A stretch of 64,000 nt of DNA, taken from the NCBI RefSeq assembly GCF_000023025.1, contig NC_012997.1, positions 108,764 through 172,763 of the forward strand. The letters run 5' to 3'. This stretch comes from Teredinibacter turnerae T7901. GTDB taxonomy: Bacteria > Pseudomonadota > Gammaproteobacteria > Pseudomonadales > Cellvibrionaceae. Every line of letters begins with the position of its first letter. Within the stretch, counting starts at the first letter, position 1. The notes beneath the pieces were generated by a model. It ran no database searches. It was not told the origin of the DNA and worked only from the letters and a program-made list of their open reading frames with translations. Position numbers and translations under genes: made by a program. Below, piece by piece: positions 26,663-37,139 of this stretch.

Positions 26663-29600
26663 TCAGGGCGTTGCTGGTACGTTAACCCGAAAGCAAATCA
26701 CGTAGAGCGCGGGCAAAAACAGAAGGGTGAGTACGGTAGCCACCGCCAGACCGCCCATGATGGCGGTCGCCATGGGGCCCCAAAACACGGTGTTGGCGAT
26801 GGGCACCATACCGAGAATGGCGGCGACGGAGGTGAGCATAATCGGCCGAAAGCGCAGTGTAGTCGCGTGTATTACCGCGTCCCAGGGGCTGTGCCCGGCT
26901 TCCTGCTCTACATGTATTTGATGCACCAGGATGACGGAATTACGCACAATCATACCGATCAAGGCGACTATGCCCAGCAGTGCAACGAAACCCAGTGGCT
27001 GGCTAAGCGCCAGCAGCGCCGCCACCACACCAATCAAGCCCAGCGGTGCGACACTGACGACCAGGAGCAGATAAGAAAACCGCTGCAGCTGAACCATCAG
27101 TACAGTCAACATCAGAATGATAGCGATAGGAAACACGGCAGCCACGGATTGCTGGGACTGGCGACTTTCTTCCACCGCGCCGCCGTCGTCAATCCGGTAA
27201 CCAGCGGGCAGGTGTGCGCGAATCTGCGACATAGCTGGCTGCAGCTCGGCGACCACAGTCGCAGGCATCACCCCTTCGCGTAAGTCTGCACGCACGCTCA
27301 AGGTGGGCATGCGATCGCGGCGCCATACCATGGGCAGGGCCTGGCTGTAACGCACGTTGGCGACGGTGGCGAGCGGGACGGATACGCCGTTTGGCAGCGG
27401 TATGGCGAGGGTTTGCAGGTGCTCGATATCGTCGCGCTCGCTGGCGTCCGCCCGCACCACCACATCGATAAGGTAAATATTGTCGCGCACCTGGGTGGCG
27501 ACATCGCCGCGCACCGCGCGGTTGATTGCCTGCGCAATGCTGGCGGAACTGAGGCCGAGGCGTCGCGCCTGACTCTGGTCGACCTCTACCTCCAGCTTGC
27601 GTATGGGTTCCATCCAATCGAAATTGATGTTGTCCGCGTGAGGGTTTTGCGCCATCGCCACCGCAACCTGTTGGGCGATCTCGCGCAGTTTTACCGGGTC
27701 GCTACCGCTAATGCGATACTGCACCGGCCAGCCAACAGGCGGCCCGAGCTCGAGCGGGTAAATGCGCACCAGGGCGCCCGGCAGTCGCTCGCGCAGATCG
27801 CGCGCGAGGCGCTGTTGCAGCTCGTCGCGCACGTCCAGACTTTTGGCCACTACCACGGCTTCAGCAAAAAACGGGTTTTGCAGTTTCACGTCCAGGGGCA
27901 GGTAAAAACGCACAGCGCCGCGGCCGACATAGGTGCTCCAGTGTGCCACGGCCTCGTCTTGTGCGAGCAGCCCATCGAGCGCTTGCGCGGCGGCGGCAGT
28001 CGCGTCGATGGTGGCATCCTGCGGCAGGGTGATATCCACGATTAACTCTTCCCGGTCCGCAGAGGGAAAAAACTGCTGTTGAATGAATGGCAGGAGAAAC
28101 AGGCTAAGCACAAAAATGCCGGTAATTATGGCGACGGTGGTTTTGGCGTGACGCATGGCGCGCACCAGCAGGCGTTGGAAATACGTCATAAACCGCTGCG
28201 AACCGCTGTGCTGTTCCGTCCGCTGTTGCAGCAGCCAGGTGCCGATCAAAGGCGCACAGAGCACAGCCACAAACCACGAAATAATGAGGGCCAGGGCAAC
28301 AACTGCGAACAGTGAAAAGGTGTATTCACCAGCGTTGCTTTTAGCAAAGCCGATGGGAACAAAACCAATAATGGTGACCAGTGTGCCGGTGAGCATTGGG
28401 AAGGCGGTCGCGGTGTAAGCATAGGTGGCGGCAGGCTTGAGCGCGTGGCCTTGTTCCAGGCGGGTTACCATGCTTTCGACCGTGATCATGGCATCGTCGA
28501 CCAGCAGGCCAAGCGCAATGATTAACGCACCGAGCGATACCCGCTGAAGGTCGATACCCAGGATATCCATGGCGACAAACACGGCGGCCAGCACCAGCGG
28601 AATCGACATGGCGACCACCGACCCGGCGCGCACGCCGAGGCTGAGAAAGCTGATCGCCAACACAATCACCACCGCCTCAAACAGCGCCTGCGTGAACTCG
28701 CCTACGGCGGTATCGACGATGTGCGGCTGGTTGGCTACCAAGTGCGGTTCGATACCGACTGGCAGATCCTTGGTCAGTTGGGCGATGGTGGTTTCGAGTT
28801 TGGTACCCATGCGCAGAATGTCGCCGCCATCGCGCATGGCGATTGCAATACCTATTGCCGGTTGACCGTTGAAGCGGAACATCGGGTCTGCGGGGTCGGC
28901 AGTGGCGCGGCTAATGGTGGCGAGATCGCGCAAGCTCAGTACACGCCCGCCCAGCGCGAGGTTAATATTGGCGAAATCGTCAATCGTACGCAGCTCGCCG
29001 GAAACGCCAACCAGCACGCGGTTGTCCGCGGTGCGCATTACCCCGGATTGCACCACCGCATTCTGGCTGGCCAGGGCCTGGATAATGGCGGAGCTGTCGA
29101 GCCCCAACTGTGCCAGGCGCCGACTATTGAATTCCACGTATATGCGCTCGCTTTGCGCGCCGACAATCTGAACCTTGGCGACGTCGTCGACCTGCTGCAC
29201 GCGGGTTTTAATCTGCTCAGCGTAATCGCGTAGTTCCCGCTGGCTAAATCCGTCGGCGGTGAGTGCCAGAATAACGCCGAAAGTGTCGCCAAAGTCATCG
29301 TTAAAAAACGGCCCGCGGATTCCGTCGGGTAGTTGATAGACGATGTCCTGCACCTTGTTCCTTACCTGTTGCCAGGCCTCAGGAACCGCCTGCTTAGGGG
29401 TGTCTTGACGCAAAAACACAAATACAGTGGACTCGCCCGCAGTAGTGTAGCTCTTAACGTAATCGAGGTTATCGATTTCCTGAATCTTTTGCTCGATGCG
29501 GTCGGTGACCTGCGCCATGGTGTCGGTCTGGCTGGCGCCGGGCCAATAGGTTTGCACGACCATGGCTTTAAATGTGAAGCTGGGGTCTTCATTGCGGCCG

Positions 29601-29704
29601 AGGTTCACAAATGCATACACGCCGGCGACCAGGCTCATCAGCATGGTGTAGAGCACCAGAGACCGGTGTTCGATGGCCCAGCTGGACAGGTTGACGCGTG
29701 CCAT
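26663..29704 (-). CDS. RND efflux pump inner-membrane transporter (HAE1/AcrB type)
   Basis: 1013 residues with twelve membrane helices, two large periplasmic loops and the RND duplication. Features include the N-terminal helix and porter start (VNLGRNEDPSFTFKAMVVQT), helix-4 ALIIALGLLVDDAMITVE with the proton-relay Asp pair region, and the C-terminal SYLLLVVSVAPLGLIGVV. The layout is closest to TriC/MexQ-like drug or biocide exporters. The ATG overlaps the stop codon of the adaptor gene by one base, so translation is coupled. No outer-membrane TolC gene is nearby; the pump must use one encoded elsewhere. Control is probably by the divergent TetR protein. Confidence 0.93.
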   Translation of the reverse strand: MARVNLSSWAIEHRSLVLYTMLMSLVAGVYAFVNLGRNEDPSFTFKAMVVQTYWPGASQTDTMAQVTDRIEQKIQEIDNLDYVKSYTTAGESTVFVFLRQDTPKQAVPEAWQQVRNKVQDIVYQLPDGIRGPFFNDDFGDTFGVILALTADGFSQRELRDYAEQIKTRVQQVDDVAKVQIVGAQSERIYVEFNSRRLAQLGLDSSAIIQALASQNAVVQSGVMRTADNRVLVGVSGELRTIDDFANINLALGGRVLSLRDLATISRATADPADPMFRFNGQPAIGIAIAMRDGGDILRMGTKLETTIAQLTKDLPVGIEPHLVANQPHIVDTAVGEFTQALFEAVVIVLAISFLSLGVRAGSVVAMSIPLVLAAVFVAMDILGIDLQRVSLGALIIALGLLVDDAMITVESMVTRLEQGHALKPAATYAYTATAFPMLTGTLVTIIGFVPIGFAKSNAGEYTFSLFAVVALALIISWFVAVLCAPLIGTWLLQQRTEQHSGSQRFMTYFQRLLVRAMRHAKTTVAIITGIFVLSLFLLPFIQQQFFPSADREELIVDITLPQDATIDATAAAAQALDGLLAQDEAVAHWSTYVGRGAVRFYLPLDVKLQNPFFAEAVVVAKSLDVRDELQQRLARDLRERLPGALVRIYPLELGPPVGWPVQYRISGSDPVKLREIAQQVAVAMAQNPHADNINFDWMEPIRKLEVEVDQSQARRLGLSSASIAQAINRAVRGDVATQVRDNIYLIDVVVRADASERDDIEHLQTLAIPLPNGVSVPLATVANVRYSQALPMVWRRDRMPTLSVRADLREGVMPATVVAELQPAMSQIRAHLPAGYRIDDGGAVEESRQSQQSVAAVFPIAIILMLTVLMVQLQRFSYLLLVVSVAPLGLIGVVAALLALSQPLGFVALLGIVALIGMIVRNSVILVHQIHVEQEAGHSPWDAVIHATTLRFRPIMLTSVAAILGMVPIANTVFWGPMATAIMGGLAVATVLTLLFLPALYVICFRVNVPATP

Positions 29705-30768
29705 CAGTCGGCTCCCAACAGCCGAACCTGCTGGCCTTCGTGGAGAAGTTGCACGCCAGCAGTGACGACAAGCTCCCCGTCGGCAAGGCCTCGGCTGATG
29801 AGCACTGAATTCTTGTTATAGCGTGCGGTTTCAACGGTGCGCCTTTGCACCTTCATGGTCTGCCGATCTAAAACCCATACGGCAGGATGGTCTGCCTTAC
29901 TGGTTAGCGCGGCCGCGGGGACAACGAAGCCGGGGCGTGGTTGCAGGTGGATTTCAGCCATGACCGTTGAGCCCAGCAGCAACCCCCTGGGGCGCTGGTC
30001 CAGACGTGCTCGCACGGGATGAGTAAGTGTGACAGTGTCGGCCAAGGGGGAAACTTCATGAATCGTGGCAGTGGTCGCCACGTCGGGTGCGCCCGCGAGC
30101 CAAACCCGCAGTTGCTGGCCCGTAGCCAGGCCTTGGCGCAAAAGTTCGGCGGGTACATCCAGCAGCAAATCCCAGTCGTGGCTGCCGGCGAGCGAAACAA
30201 TCGGTTGACCGGCGGCGACGACTTCGCCGGGCTCAGCCCACTTGCGGGTGATAACCCCGTCGATGGGGGCATTGAGGCGGGTGTACGCCAAATGGCTGGT
30301 GGCGGAATCCAATTGCGCCCTGGCGGAGGTAACCTGTTCTTGCGCGGTACGTAACTCGCGCAGCGCGTTGTCGTATGCGGATTTGGAGACGGCATTTTCT
30401 CTCAGCAGGTCGCGCAAACGGGCTTCGTTTTTTTCTACCTGATCGCGTACCGCCAGTGCGGAATCGAGAGCCGCTTGGGCGGACCTTTGCGCGTCTTTCT
30501 GGACTGCGCCATCCAGCTCCGCAATCGGCTGCCCGGCGATCTTCACATCGCCCACGTCGGCAAACCGGGTTTTTAGCTCGCCACCCACACGGAAAGACAA
30601 TTCCAGTTCCCGGTGGGCCTGAATCTGGCCGCTGAGAATTCGCGTGTCTGCGTTGTCACTCAAGCGCACAGTAATTGTACGAACGGGGCGTACGGTCGTG
30701 TCTGGCACAGTGTCTTTACCGCATCCAGTGGCGAGCAGTACCACACAAAGCAGCCATAATGTACGCAT
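29704..30768 (-). CDS. RND efflux periplasmic adaptor lipoprotein (MFP)
   Basis: 354 residues from the ATG at 30768 with GAGG upstream; a longer in-frame reading is unsupported and would run through the operator. The N-terminus is a lipoprotein signal with lipobox LLATGC. The adaptor domains follow in order: a beta-barrel/lipoyl half (ELSFRVGGELKTRFADVGD), an alpha-hairpin with KSAYDNALRELRTAQEQ, the second lipoyl half (LNAPIDGVITRKWAEPGEVV), then barrel and membrane-proximal domains. It links the permease to a TolC-type channel. Divergent from tetR across a 124-base control region. Confidence 0.92.
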   Translation of the reverse strand: MRTLWLLCVVLLATGCGKDTVPDTTVRPVRTITVRLSDNADTRILSGQIQAHRELELSFRVGGELKTRFADVGDVKIAGQPIAELDGAVQKDAQRSAQAALDSALAVRDQVEKNEARLRDLLRENAVSKSAYDNALRELRTAQEQVTSARAQLDSATSHLAYTRLNAPIDGVITRKWAEPGEVVAAGQPIVSLAGSHDWDLLLDVPAELLRQGLATGQQLRVWLAGAPDVATTATIHEVSPLADTVTLTHPVRARLDQRPRGLLLGSTVMAEIHLQPRPGFVVPAAALTSKADHPAVWVLDRQTMKVQRRTVETARYNKNSVLISRGLADGELVVTAGVQLLHEGQQVRLLGAD

Positions 30769-30837
30769 TATCAAGACCTCATTCCTTCGCCGCAAAATCC
30801 CACAAGGGAGTGGGTCAGTATATCTGTCGCCTACAGG

Positions 30838-30866
30838 ATTGGAAACTGCCTGGTTTCCAATATAAT
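30838..30866 (+). promoter_or_regulatory. tetR promoter with overlapping 9-bp inverted-repeat operator
   Basis: ATTGGAAAC at 30838-30846 and its exact complement GTTTCCAAT at 30853-30861 flank a six-base spacer. A TATAAT -10 at 30861-30866 and TTGGAA -35 at 30839-30844 (16-base spacer) form a promoter reading into the TetR gene, so the operator covers the -35 and spacer. The same site lies upstream of the divergent efflux operon. Confidence 0.75.
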
Positions 30867-30892
30867 GTAAACTTCTCATTTGGAGGGATACG

Positions 30893-31507
30893 GTGACCTC
30901 AAGTTCAGACGAGCAGTTAAAAATACGCCTGCTGGCGGCGGCGAAAACTGAATTTTTAAGCAATGGCTACGCAGGCGCGAACGTTGGTCGAATTGCAAGT
31001 GCCGCAGGAATTTCCAAAAAAACCGTTTATAAATATGTGGCTTCCAAACAGGCCTTGCTATTCGAAGTGATGGCCGACGTGCTGAGCGGGCCCGCGCAGC
31101 GAATGGCGCAGGCATCACCAGAGCAAAGCCTTGCCAGCAGGCTTGAGCTTTATCTCGAAGGGTTTTCGACTCTGGCCTTTTCCGAACAGGGGCTGGCCTC
31201 GTACCGATTGCTGATGTCTGAGGGTGCGCGTTTCCCGGAATTGGCTGAAGCGTATGTGAATTCGCTTGATCAATATGCGCTCCAGCCAGTTGCGCGCGAG
31301 CTGGAGCAGGCCGCGCGCATGGGGCATATCGTGCAGCAGGATTACCGGCTGGCAACCCGCATGCTGTTTTCCATGGTCGCCGCAGAGACATTGCGCGATG
31401 CGGCTATCGGGCTGGGTGAGGTACCAGGCGAGGCGCAACGCAAAGCGCTGGTTGGCCAGGCGCTCAGCATCTTCTTGCACGGAATTTCCGGCCCGGCACG
31501 CGGTTGA
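30893..31507 (+). CDS. TetR/AcrR repressor of the RND efflux operon
   Basis: 204 residues from a GTG start with GGAGG seven bases upstream. The helix-turn-helix is ANVGRIASAAGISKKTVYKY followed by VASKQALLFE, typical of AcrR-type regulators. The C-terminal half matches the TetR_C domain with SLASRLELYLEGF. It is divergent from the adaptor/permease pair with a palindromic operator between, which fits a local repressor of the pump and of itself. The inducer is unknown. Confidence 0.9.
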   Translation: MTSSSDEQLKIRLLAAAKTEFLSNGYAGANVGRIASAAGISKKTVYKYVASKQALLFEVMADVLSGPAQRMAQASPEQSLASRLELYLEGFSTLAFSEQGLASYRLLMSEGARFPELAEAYVNSLDQYALQPVARELEQAARMGHIVQQDYRLATRMLFSMVAAETLRDAAIGLGEVPGEAQRKALVGQALSIFLHGISGPARG

Positions 31508-31519
31508 TTGTGGTTTGCG

Positions 31520-32095
31520 TCAGCTTCCAGGCAGCAGAACATGAGTGCAGAGTTCGTAAACTCCTACTCCGATAAATACCGCTGCTGCGGTCCAACGCGC
31601 GCCGTTTAACGGGAGGCGCCGCATCAGGTAATCGCCCGCGAATACCACCGGCACATTAGCGGCAAGCATCCCCAGGGTTGTACCCAGAGTCACCCAGACT
31701 ATCGAATCGAATTGTGCACCCAGAAGCACAGTGGCAACTTGGGTTTTATCGCCAATCTCGGCCAGAAAAAACAACACGGTCGCAGCTACAAATGCGCCGT
31801 ACTTCTGCAGCGAGGATTCCTCGCTATCGTCCTTATCGGGTACCAGCAGCCAACACCCCAGCGCAATAAAACTGATCGCGATCAGCCCTTGTCCGATTCT
31901 GCTTTGCAGATAGTCGGCTAGCCAGGTGCCGAGCCAAGCGGAGGCGGAGTGGTTGAGCAGGGTGGCCACCAGAATTCCGGCGATAATTGCCCACTTGTTG
32001 CGAAAGCGGGTGGCGAGAAACAGGGAGAGCAATTGGGTTTTGTCACCGATTTCGGCGAGTGCGACGGTAACGGAAGATACGATGAGTGTTTCCAA
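31520..32095 (-). CDS. TMEM165/GDT1-family (UPF0016) manganese exporter
   Basis: 191 residues from the TTG at 32095, with GGAG seven bases upstream; an ATG at 32137 would place the first codons in the riboswitch expression platform and is unlikely. Six membrane helices. The two family signature motifs are ALAEIGDKTQLL (first half) and FLAEIGDKTQVA (second half), which carry the ion-binding acidic residues. The bacterial members studied (MneA in Vibrio) export Mn2+. A Mn2+-responsive yybP-ykoY riboswitch upstream strongly supports that role. Confidence 0.92.
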   Translation of the reverse strand: METLIVSSVTVALAEIGDKTQLLSLFLATRFRNKWAIIAGILVATLLNHSASAWLGTWLADYLQSRIGQGLIAISFIALGCWLLVPDKDDSEESSLQKYGAFVAATVLFFLAEIGDKTQVATVLLGAQFDSIVWVTLGTTLGMLAANVPVVFAGDYLMRRLPLNGARWTAAAVFIGVGVYELCTHVLLPGS

Positions 32096-32147
32096 AACAA
32101 GTCTCCGGTGGGATGGCAAAGTAACTAAGGCACGCAACAGCCTCCCA
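32096..32147 (-). promoter_or_regulatory. Riboswitch expression platform for GDT1 gene
   Basis: On the minus strand, GGTGGGA (overlapping the 3' P1 strand) can pair with TCCCACC, which lies directly beside the GGAG Shine-Dalgarno. P1 formation would compete with this pairing, suggesting control at translation start. Confidence 0.55.
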
Positions 32148-32285
32148 CCTTAGGAGCCGTTGTATGCCTCAGGTCTTGCCAATACCGGAACTGCAGGGTC
32201 GGTACAAATTCGCCATAAGCCATTGAGGGCTCAAGTATGTTGACGAATTTTCTCGCGAGGAGAAGACTACTCCCCTAAGGACGCC
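32148..32285 (-). ncRNA. yybP-ykoY manganese riboswitch
   Basis: Read on the minus strand: P1 5' strand CCTTAGG, then the conserved GGGGAGTAG (32267-32275), a variable arm, GTCAACATACTTGAG, a second arm, and GGCAAGACCT before the P1 3' strand CCTAAGG (32148-32154). These conserved segments and their order match the yybP-ykoY class, whose ligand is Mn2+. It precedes a TMEM165/GDT1 exporter gene, a documented partner of this riboswitch class. The two P1 strands are perfectly complementary over seven bases. Confidence 0.88.
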
Positions 32286-32723
32286 CGCGAGATTAAGGTC
32301 TTTTAAACTGAATTTCAAGTGTCATAACACTTCAGCACCCGAAAGTATGAGTCATCTTGTTTTCTCGCTGTGCCTTTTGAAACAGCGTAAATAACATTGT
32401 CGCTATTACGGCTCGCGAATGCGGGTATTGCGAATCTGTGTAGAATGATAACGCAAACATTTCTCTACCACTGCGCGTATGCAGTGCCGCCTGGTTGGCA
32501 TTCCAACGAACTTACCTAACACGATTCTTAGAAAAGTGAACAGGTCATCTATTTCCCCTATACCTGTTTGTCTAAGATTTTTGGCTGAGCTTTGGCTTGG
32601 TAGGCATTTTTTTGTGGCTTCGGGTAGGTTTTAACCGGCTTTTTTTGGTAAGCCACGGACACCTATATTTCGAAAAAATTGAATACATTAAAAAATATTA
32701 ACGAGTATCAATGAGAGGTGAGA
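32286..32723. other. Gene-free spacer between riboswitch and pectate lyase gene
   Basis: No supported gene. It must hold the promoter of the riboswitch transcript (minus strand) and that of the pectate lyase gene (plus strand); GAGG at 32715-32718 precedes the GTG start of the latter. Confidence 0.5.
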
Positions 32724-34776
32724 GTGATAAAAAAGCGGTGGGTGTATCTTCTGTGGCTTGTTTTTGTGGCGCATTCCGGCTATACGCAGACTTTGAGTGA
32801 CGGGCGTTACACGATTTATTCACGACACAGTGGTTTAGTGTTGGATGTGGCAGGTGGCAGTAATGCCGACGGCGCAAATATCCAGCAGTGGGGGCACGCC
32901 GGGTCTGCAAATCAACAATTTGATGTGCGCTATCAGGGCAATGGCTATTACTCGATTGTTTCCGCATCCAGCGGCAAAGCTGTAGAGGTGTACAACTTCA
33001 GTGCTGATCCCGGCGGCGAGATTCGCCAATGGGAATATTGGGGTGGCGATAATCAGCTTTGGTCGTTAACCAATATTAACGGCGAATTTTTTACGGTGAC
33101 TTCCAAGTACAGCGGTTTGAATTTGGATGTGTGGAATTGGAGCACTGCCAGTGGGGGTGATATTCGTCAGTGGAATGCGACCGCGGCGCTGAACCAACAG
33201 TTTCGCTTCGAACGCATCGACAATTCGACCGAGGAACAGGTCAGCTGCGATAAGCCCAATCACGGCGGCAGGCACTTAATCATCAATTACAGTTCAGGTA
33301 AATCACTCGATATAACTGGCGCGAGCGGTAGCGATGGTGCTAACGCCATTCAATGGCGTACAACCGGTGGCGAGAATCAAGCGTTTTTCCTTGAAAGGGT
33401 TGGCAATAGCGAATATTGGACAATCAAACCCGCTCACAGTGGGCGCGCATTAGAAGTAGCAGGGGCAGCGACTAACAATGGTGCGAATATTCAGCAGTGG
33501 GCGTACAGTGGGAACTGCTCATCAGCAGTGGCGGTTACTGCAATCAAATAATTTCAATGGTGCCTATGCCATCGTTAACGTAAACAGTGGTAAAAGCTTG
33601 ACTGTAGCGGGTGGTAGCGACGGCGATAATATCTACCAGAATTCAGATGCGGCTGTTTCATCCCAACGCTGGTATATCACCTCGCTGGAAAATGGTTGCG
33701 GTAGTAGCAGTGGTAGTTCAAGCAGTTCATCAAGCGGCACACCGAATTACGCTCAGGGTGTCGATGGTTTTGCGGCACAATACGGGGCAGATGGTCTTGC
33801 CACAACCACCGGCGGTGGCAATGCAACACCAGTGACGATTTCCAGTTGTGCGCAATTGCAGCAGCTCGCGGAGGACAATACTTTGAAGACGCTGATTTTG
33901 CCGAACAGGACACTGGATTGCCGTTCTGCCAATCGCAGTCAGCGGGTGTGTGTGCTGTCCTGTGGAAATGGTATCAGCACACCGCTATACCGGGTCGCAA
34001 CTTCAAGCCAAAGCTGCGCTGATCTTGGTGGCAGCGATAACAATGTGGCTTATTTGAATCAGAACGAATCCACGATTCGTGTCGGCTCCAATACGACGAT
34101 TGTCGGCGCCGGGCGCGATGCGAAGGTAATTGGTGGCAGTTTCGATCTTGGTAGCGCCAGTAACGTTATTCTGAAAAATTTTACGATCACCGAAGTAAAC
34201 GCCGGCATTATTGAAGCGGGCGATGCGATAAGCCTGAACAACAGTTCACATGTTTGGATCGACCATATGCGGTTGAGTAAAATCAGTGACGGTTTGCTCG
34301 ACAGTTATGACAGCCACAACATTACTGTGAGCTGGAGCCATTTTGACGGCGTTAACACTGAGTTGTGTTGGGGAACAGACCCCTACGTGAGTTTGCTTCA
34401 AAACACAGAGGCGACTTTCCACCATAACTTCTTTGACTCGGGTTATGGCCGCAATCCAAAAATTGGCGGTAGTGCATCACGCGTGCATATGTACAACAAT
34501 TACTGGAAGGACATCTATTATTTTTCCATGAGCGTTAGCGATGGTGCGCGTGCGAAAGTGGAGGGTAATTACTACCAGAATGCAAATCGTCCGCACTGGA
34601 ACGATGGCGGTTATATTGATGCAAATACAGGTTCTAATCGCTATACCGGGCGCTCTGTGAGTTCCTCCCAGGATGACAGCGGAGAATCCAGTTGGGATGT
34701 TTCACTCTATAACTACACCCGGGACAGCGTCGACAATCTGCCTTCAACCTTACCTGCTGCAGTGGGTCCACAGTAA
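32724..34776 (+). pseudogene. CBM13-pectate lyase (PL1) gene split by a 1-base frameshift
   Basis: The first frame starts at GTG 32724 after AGAGG, with a signal peptide ending SGYTQ. It encodes a ricin-type beta-trefoil (CBM13; repeats with NIQQWGHAG, EIRQWEYWG and DIRQWNA) and most of a second trefoil. At the GGG at 33510-33512 the frame shifts: removing one G joins NIQQWAYSG to TAHQQWRLLQ and leads into the second frame. That frame carries the end of the trefoil, a Ser/Gly linker and a family-1 pectate lyase with VWIDHMRLSKISDG, the calcium-site region, HHNFFDSGYGRNPKIGG and MYNNYWKD, to the stop at 34776. Joined, it would be about 684 residues, cutting polygalacturonate by beta-elimination outside the cell. 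Either inactive in this strain or a base-call error. Confidence 0.85.
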
Positions 34777-34797
34777 ATAACGCATTCCACTGCGCAT

Positions 34798-34834
34798 AAA
34801 AATGCCCCGGCAGGATCTTTGTCGGGGCATTTTT
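34798..34834 (+). terminator. Intrinsic terminator after pectate lyase
   Basis: AAAAATGCCCCG and CGGGGCATTTTT form a 12-bp stem around a 13-base loop; works in either direction. Confidence 0.9.
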
Positions 34835-35310
34835 GTTTGCGCCTCGCATTTGCTAACGAGCTATCTAAAAAGACTGTGTTAAACCGCGTGTTTTTCAGCG
34901 TTGGCATTTAACGGGCGCGCGCGGAAAAATCGTAACAATGGGTTCATTTCGTTACTTCTCGTATCGGCCTTAAATTAGCCAATTGGCGCCAACTTCAACA
35001 TTGTCTCATGCGTTGCTATCCAAGTACCATTTAATAACGATTTACTTTTCCATTTCTCAGCCATTCGGCGTATAAATATTGGAAACATGTTAAACCACGC
35101 CCCGCGAATCATGGCGTTATAACCTGAAGATAGCTGTTGCGCGGGCGTTATATCGTTATATAAGAGGTTCCGAATAATCAAATAAACTCAAAATTGGCCT
35201 CAGCGCCTGGTGAATTTCAACTATATTTCTTAAAGCGATATGGATGCGTAATTCACTGTAAAAACGTTATTGATAAACGCTGACACGGCAATTTTGAAGG
35301 GAAGAGGGTT
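34835..35310. other. Gene-free spacer
   Basis: No convincing gene. A 68-codon frame on the minus strand (34975-35181) lacks recognisable features. The last bases (AAGGGAAGAGGG) provide the ribosome-binding site of the next gene. Confidence 0.5.
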
Positions 35311-37139
35311 ATGGAAAATTTTCGCGTTTTACTGGTGGACGACAACCCGGTAAACCTCGATGTGCTACGTGTAACACTCAAACAAATTGCAGACTGCCAA
35401 GTGCTAATTGCCAATAGCGGTCAACGCGCACTTGAATTGATGCAACGAAGCCCTCCCGATCTCGTCCTGCTGGATGTCATGATGCCGGATATGAATGGCT
35501 TCGATGTTTGCCGTAAAATCCGCAGCACGGAACAACTGCAAGCAATTCCGGTTATTTTCGTTACCGCGTGCACAGAGGATGTTTCTACTGGATTCGAGGT
35601 CGGGGGCAACGATTATATCGGCAAGCCAATCAATTCCAGCGAGGTAATTGCACGTGTTAACCACCAGCGAGAGCGGGCCCGCCTGCATCGTGAGCTGGAG
35701 CAACTCAATTGCGAGCTGGAAGAGAAAGTGCGTGATCGCACCGCAGCCCTGGTGGTGTCCAATCGCCAGTTGCGGGAGGAAATTAAAGAGCGCCGGTATA
35801 TGCAGGATCGCCTGCAGTATTTGGCAACCCACGATTTTGTAACCCGCTTGTACAATCGAAACGCCTTCGACGACCGCGCCACCAAAGCGGTTCAGGCCGC
35901 GCAATTGGGCGTAGAGGAAGGCTGCCTTGTGCAGCTGGATCTGGATCGTTTTCGTTTGATAAATGAAAGCTGCGGTTATATTGCGGGCGACGAACTGCTG
36001 CGGCAATTCGCCGATATGCTCGCGTCGGTGATCGAACCGGATGATTTCCTCGCGCGCCTGGGCAGCGATAAATTTGCCCTGATTTGCCATGATCTTAACC
36101 ATGGCAGGCGGCTGGTAAAATTTCTTCAGCAACAGGTAAAAGATTTTGAATTCAGCTGGGACGACCGCGTGTTTTCGTTAGATGCGTCGTTCGCGCTGGT
36201 ACGTATAAATCGCAGCATCGTGAGTTTTGATCAGCTGATGCTGATGGTTGACGAAGTTGTCTACCAGCTAAAACAACAAAAAGTACCGTTTCTTACCTAC
36301 GACGATATTACGCAAAGCAACCCGGAGGGGCGCGGCAAGGTTAAATGGGCGATTCGAATCATGGATGGGTTGAAGCGCGAGAAATTCCGCATTTTTTTCC
36401 AAAAGGTGGTTCCGCTGACTGCGCCTGCCGGCGCTGATAAAGGTCGACCTCTCGTGCGTATTGAAACACTGGTGCGTCTGTGGGACAGTCAGAAAAGCCG
36501 CGTTATTTTTCCGGATGAATTTATCCCGTCGGCTGAGCGGTACAATTTAATTGGTGAAATAGACCGCTGGATGGTGGCCAGCGTGCTCCAGTATTTTAGT
36601 GCGCACGTAGATTTGCTCGATGCGGTAGATAAAATTTCGATTAATTTGTCGGCAGTCTCTATTCGCGATCCGCAACTGGTGAATTTTATTACCAAAATAC
36701 TCCAAGAAACCGGCGTGCCGCCAAATAAGGTCAGTTTCGAAATTACCGAAACAGAAGCAATTATTAATATGGGCTCGGCCAAGCAATTTATTGATGAATT
36801 ACACCGAGTAGGGGTAAGTTTTGCACTGGATGATTTTGGCTCTGGATTTTGCTCGTTCAATTATTTGCGAGAGCTTCCATTTGATGCGTTAAAAATCGAT
36901 GGCGTGTTTATTAAAGATATCGACAAAAATACCACTCACCTGGAATTGGTGAAATCCATTATCGATGTAGGCAAGCAGCTCGATAAAGTTATCGTCGCTG
37001 AATTTGTAGAAAACCAAGCGATAGCAGAAATTCTCATCTCGCTCGGAGTAGGCTGGGGGCAGGGATACTTTTTTCATAAACCTGCGCCGATCGAAGAGTT
37101 GCAGCAGGGCGTTGCGTTACTCCTGGCCAGTGGCAAACG

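Noticed and set aside
33505-33520. Programmed frameshift in the pectate lyase gene
   Set aside because: A GGG run lacks a known slippery motif; PL1 enzymes are normally encoded in one frame.
34975-35181. A 68-codon frame on the minus strand
   Set aside because: No Shine-Dalgarno, membrane helix or family motif; kept only as a remark in the spacer entry.
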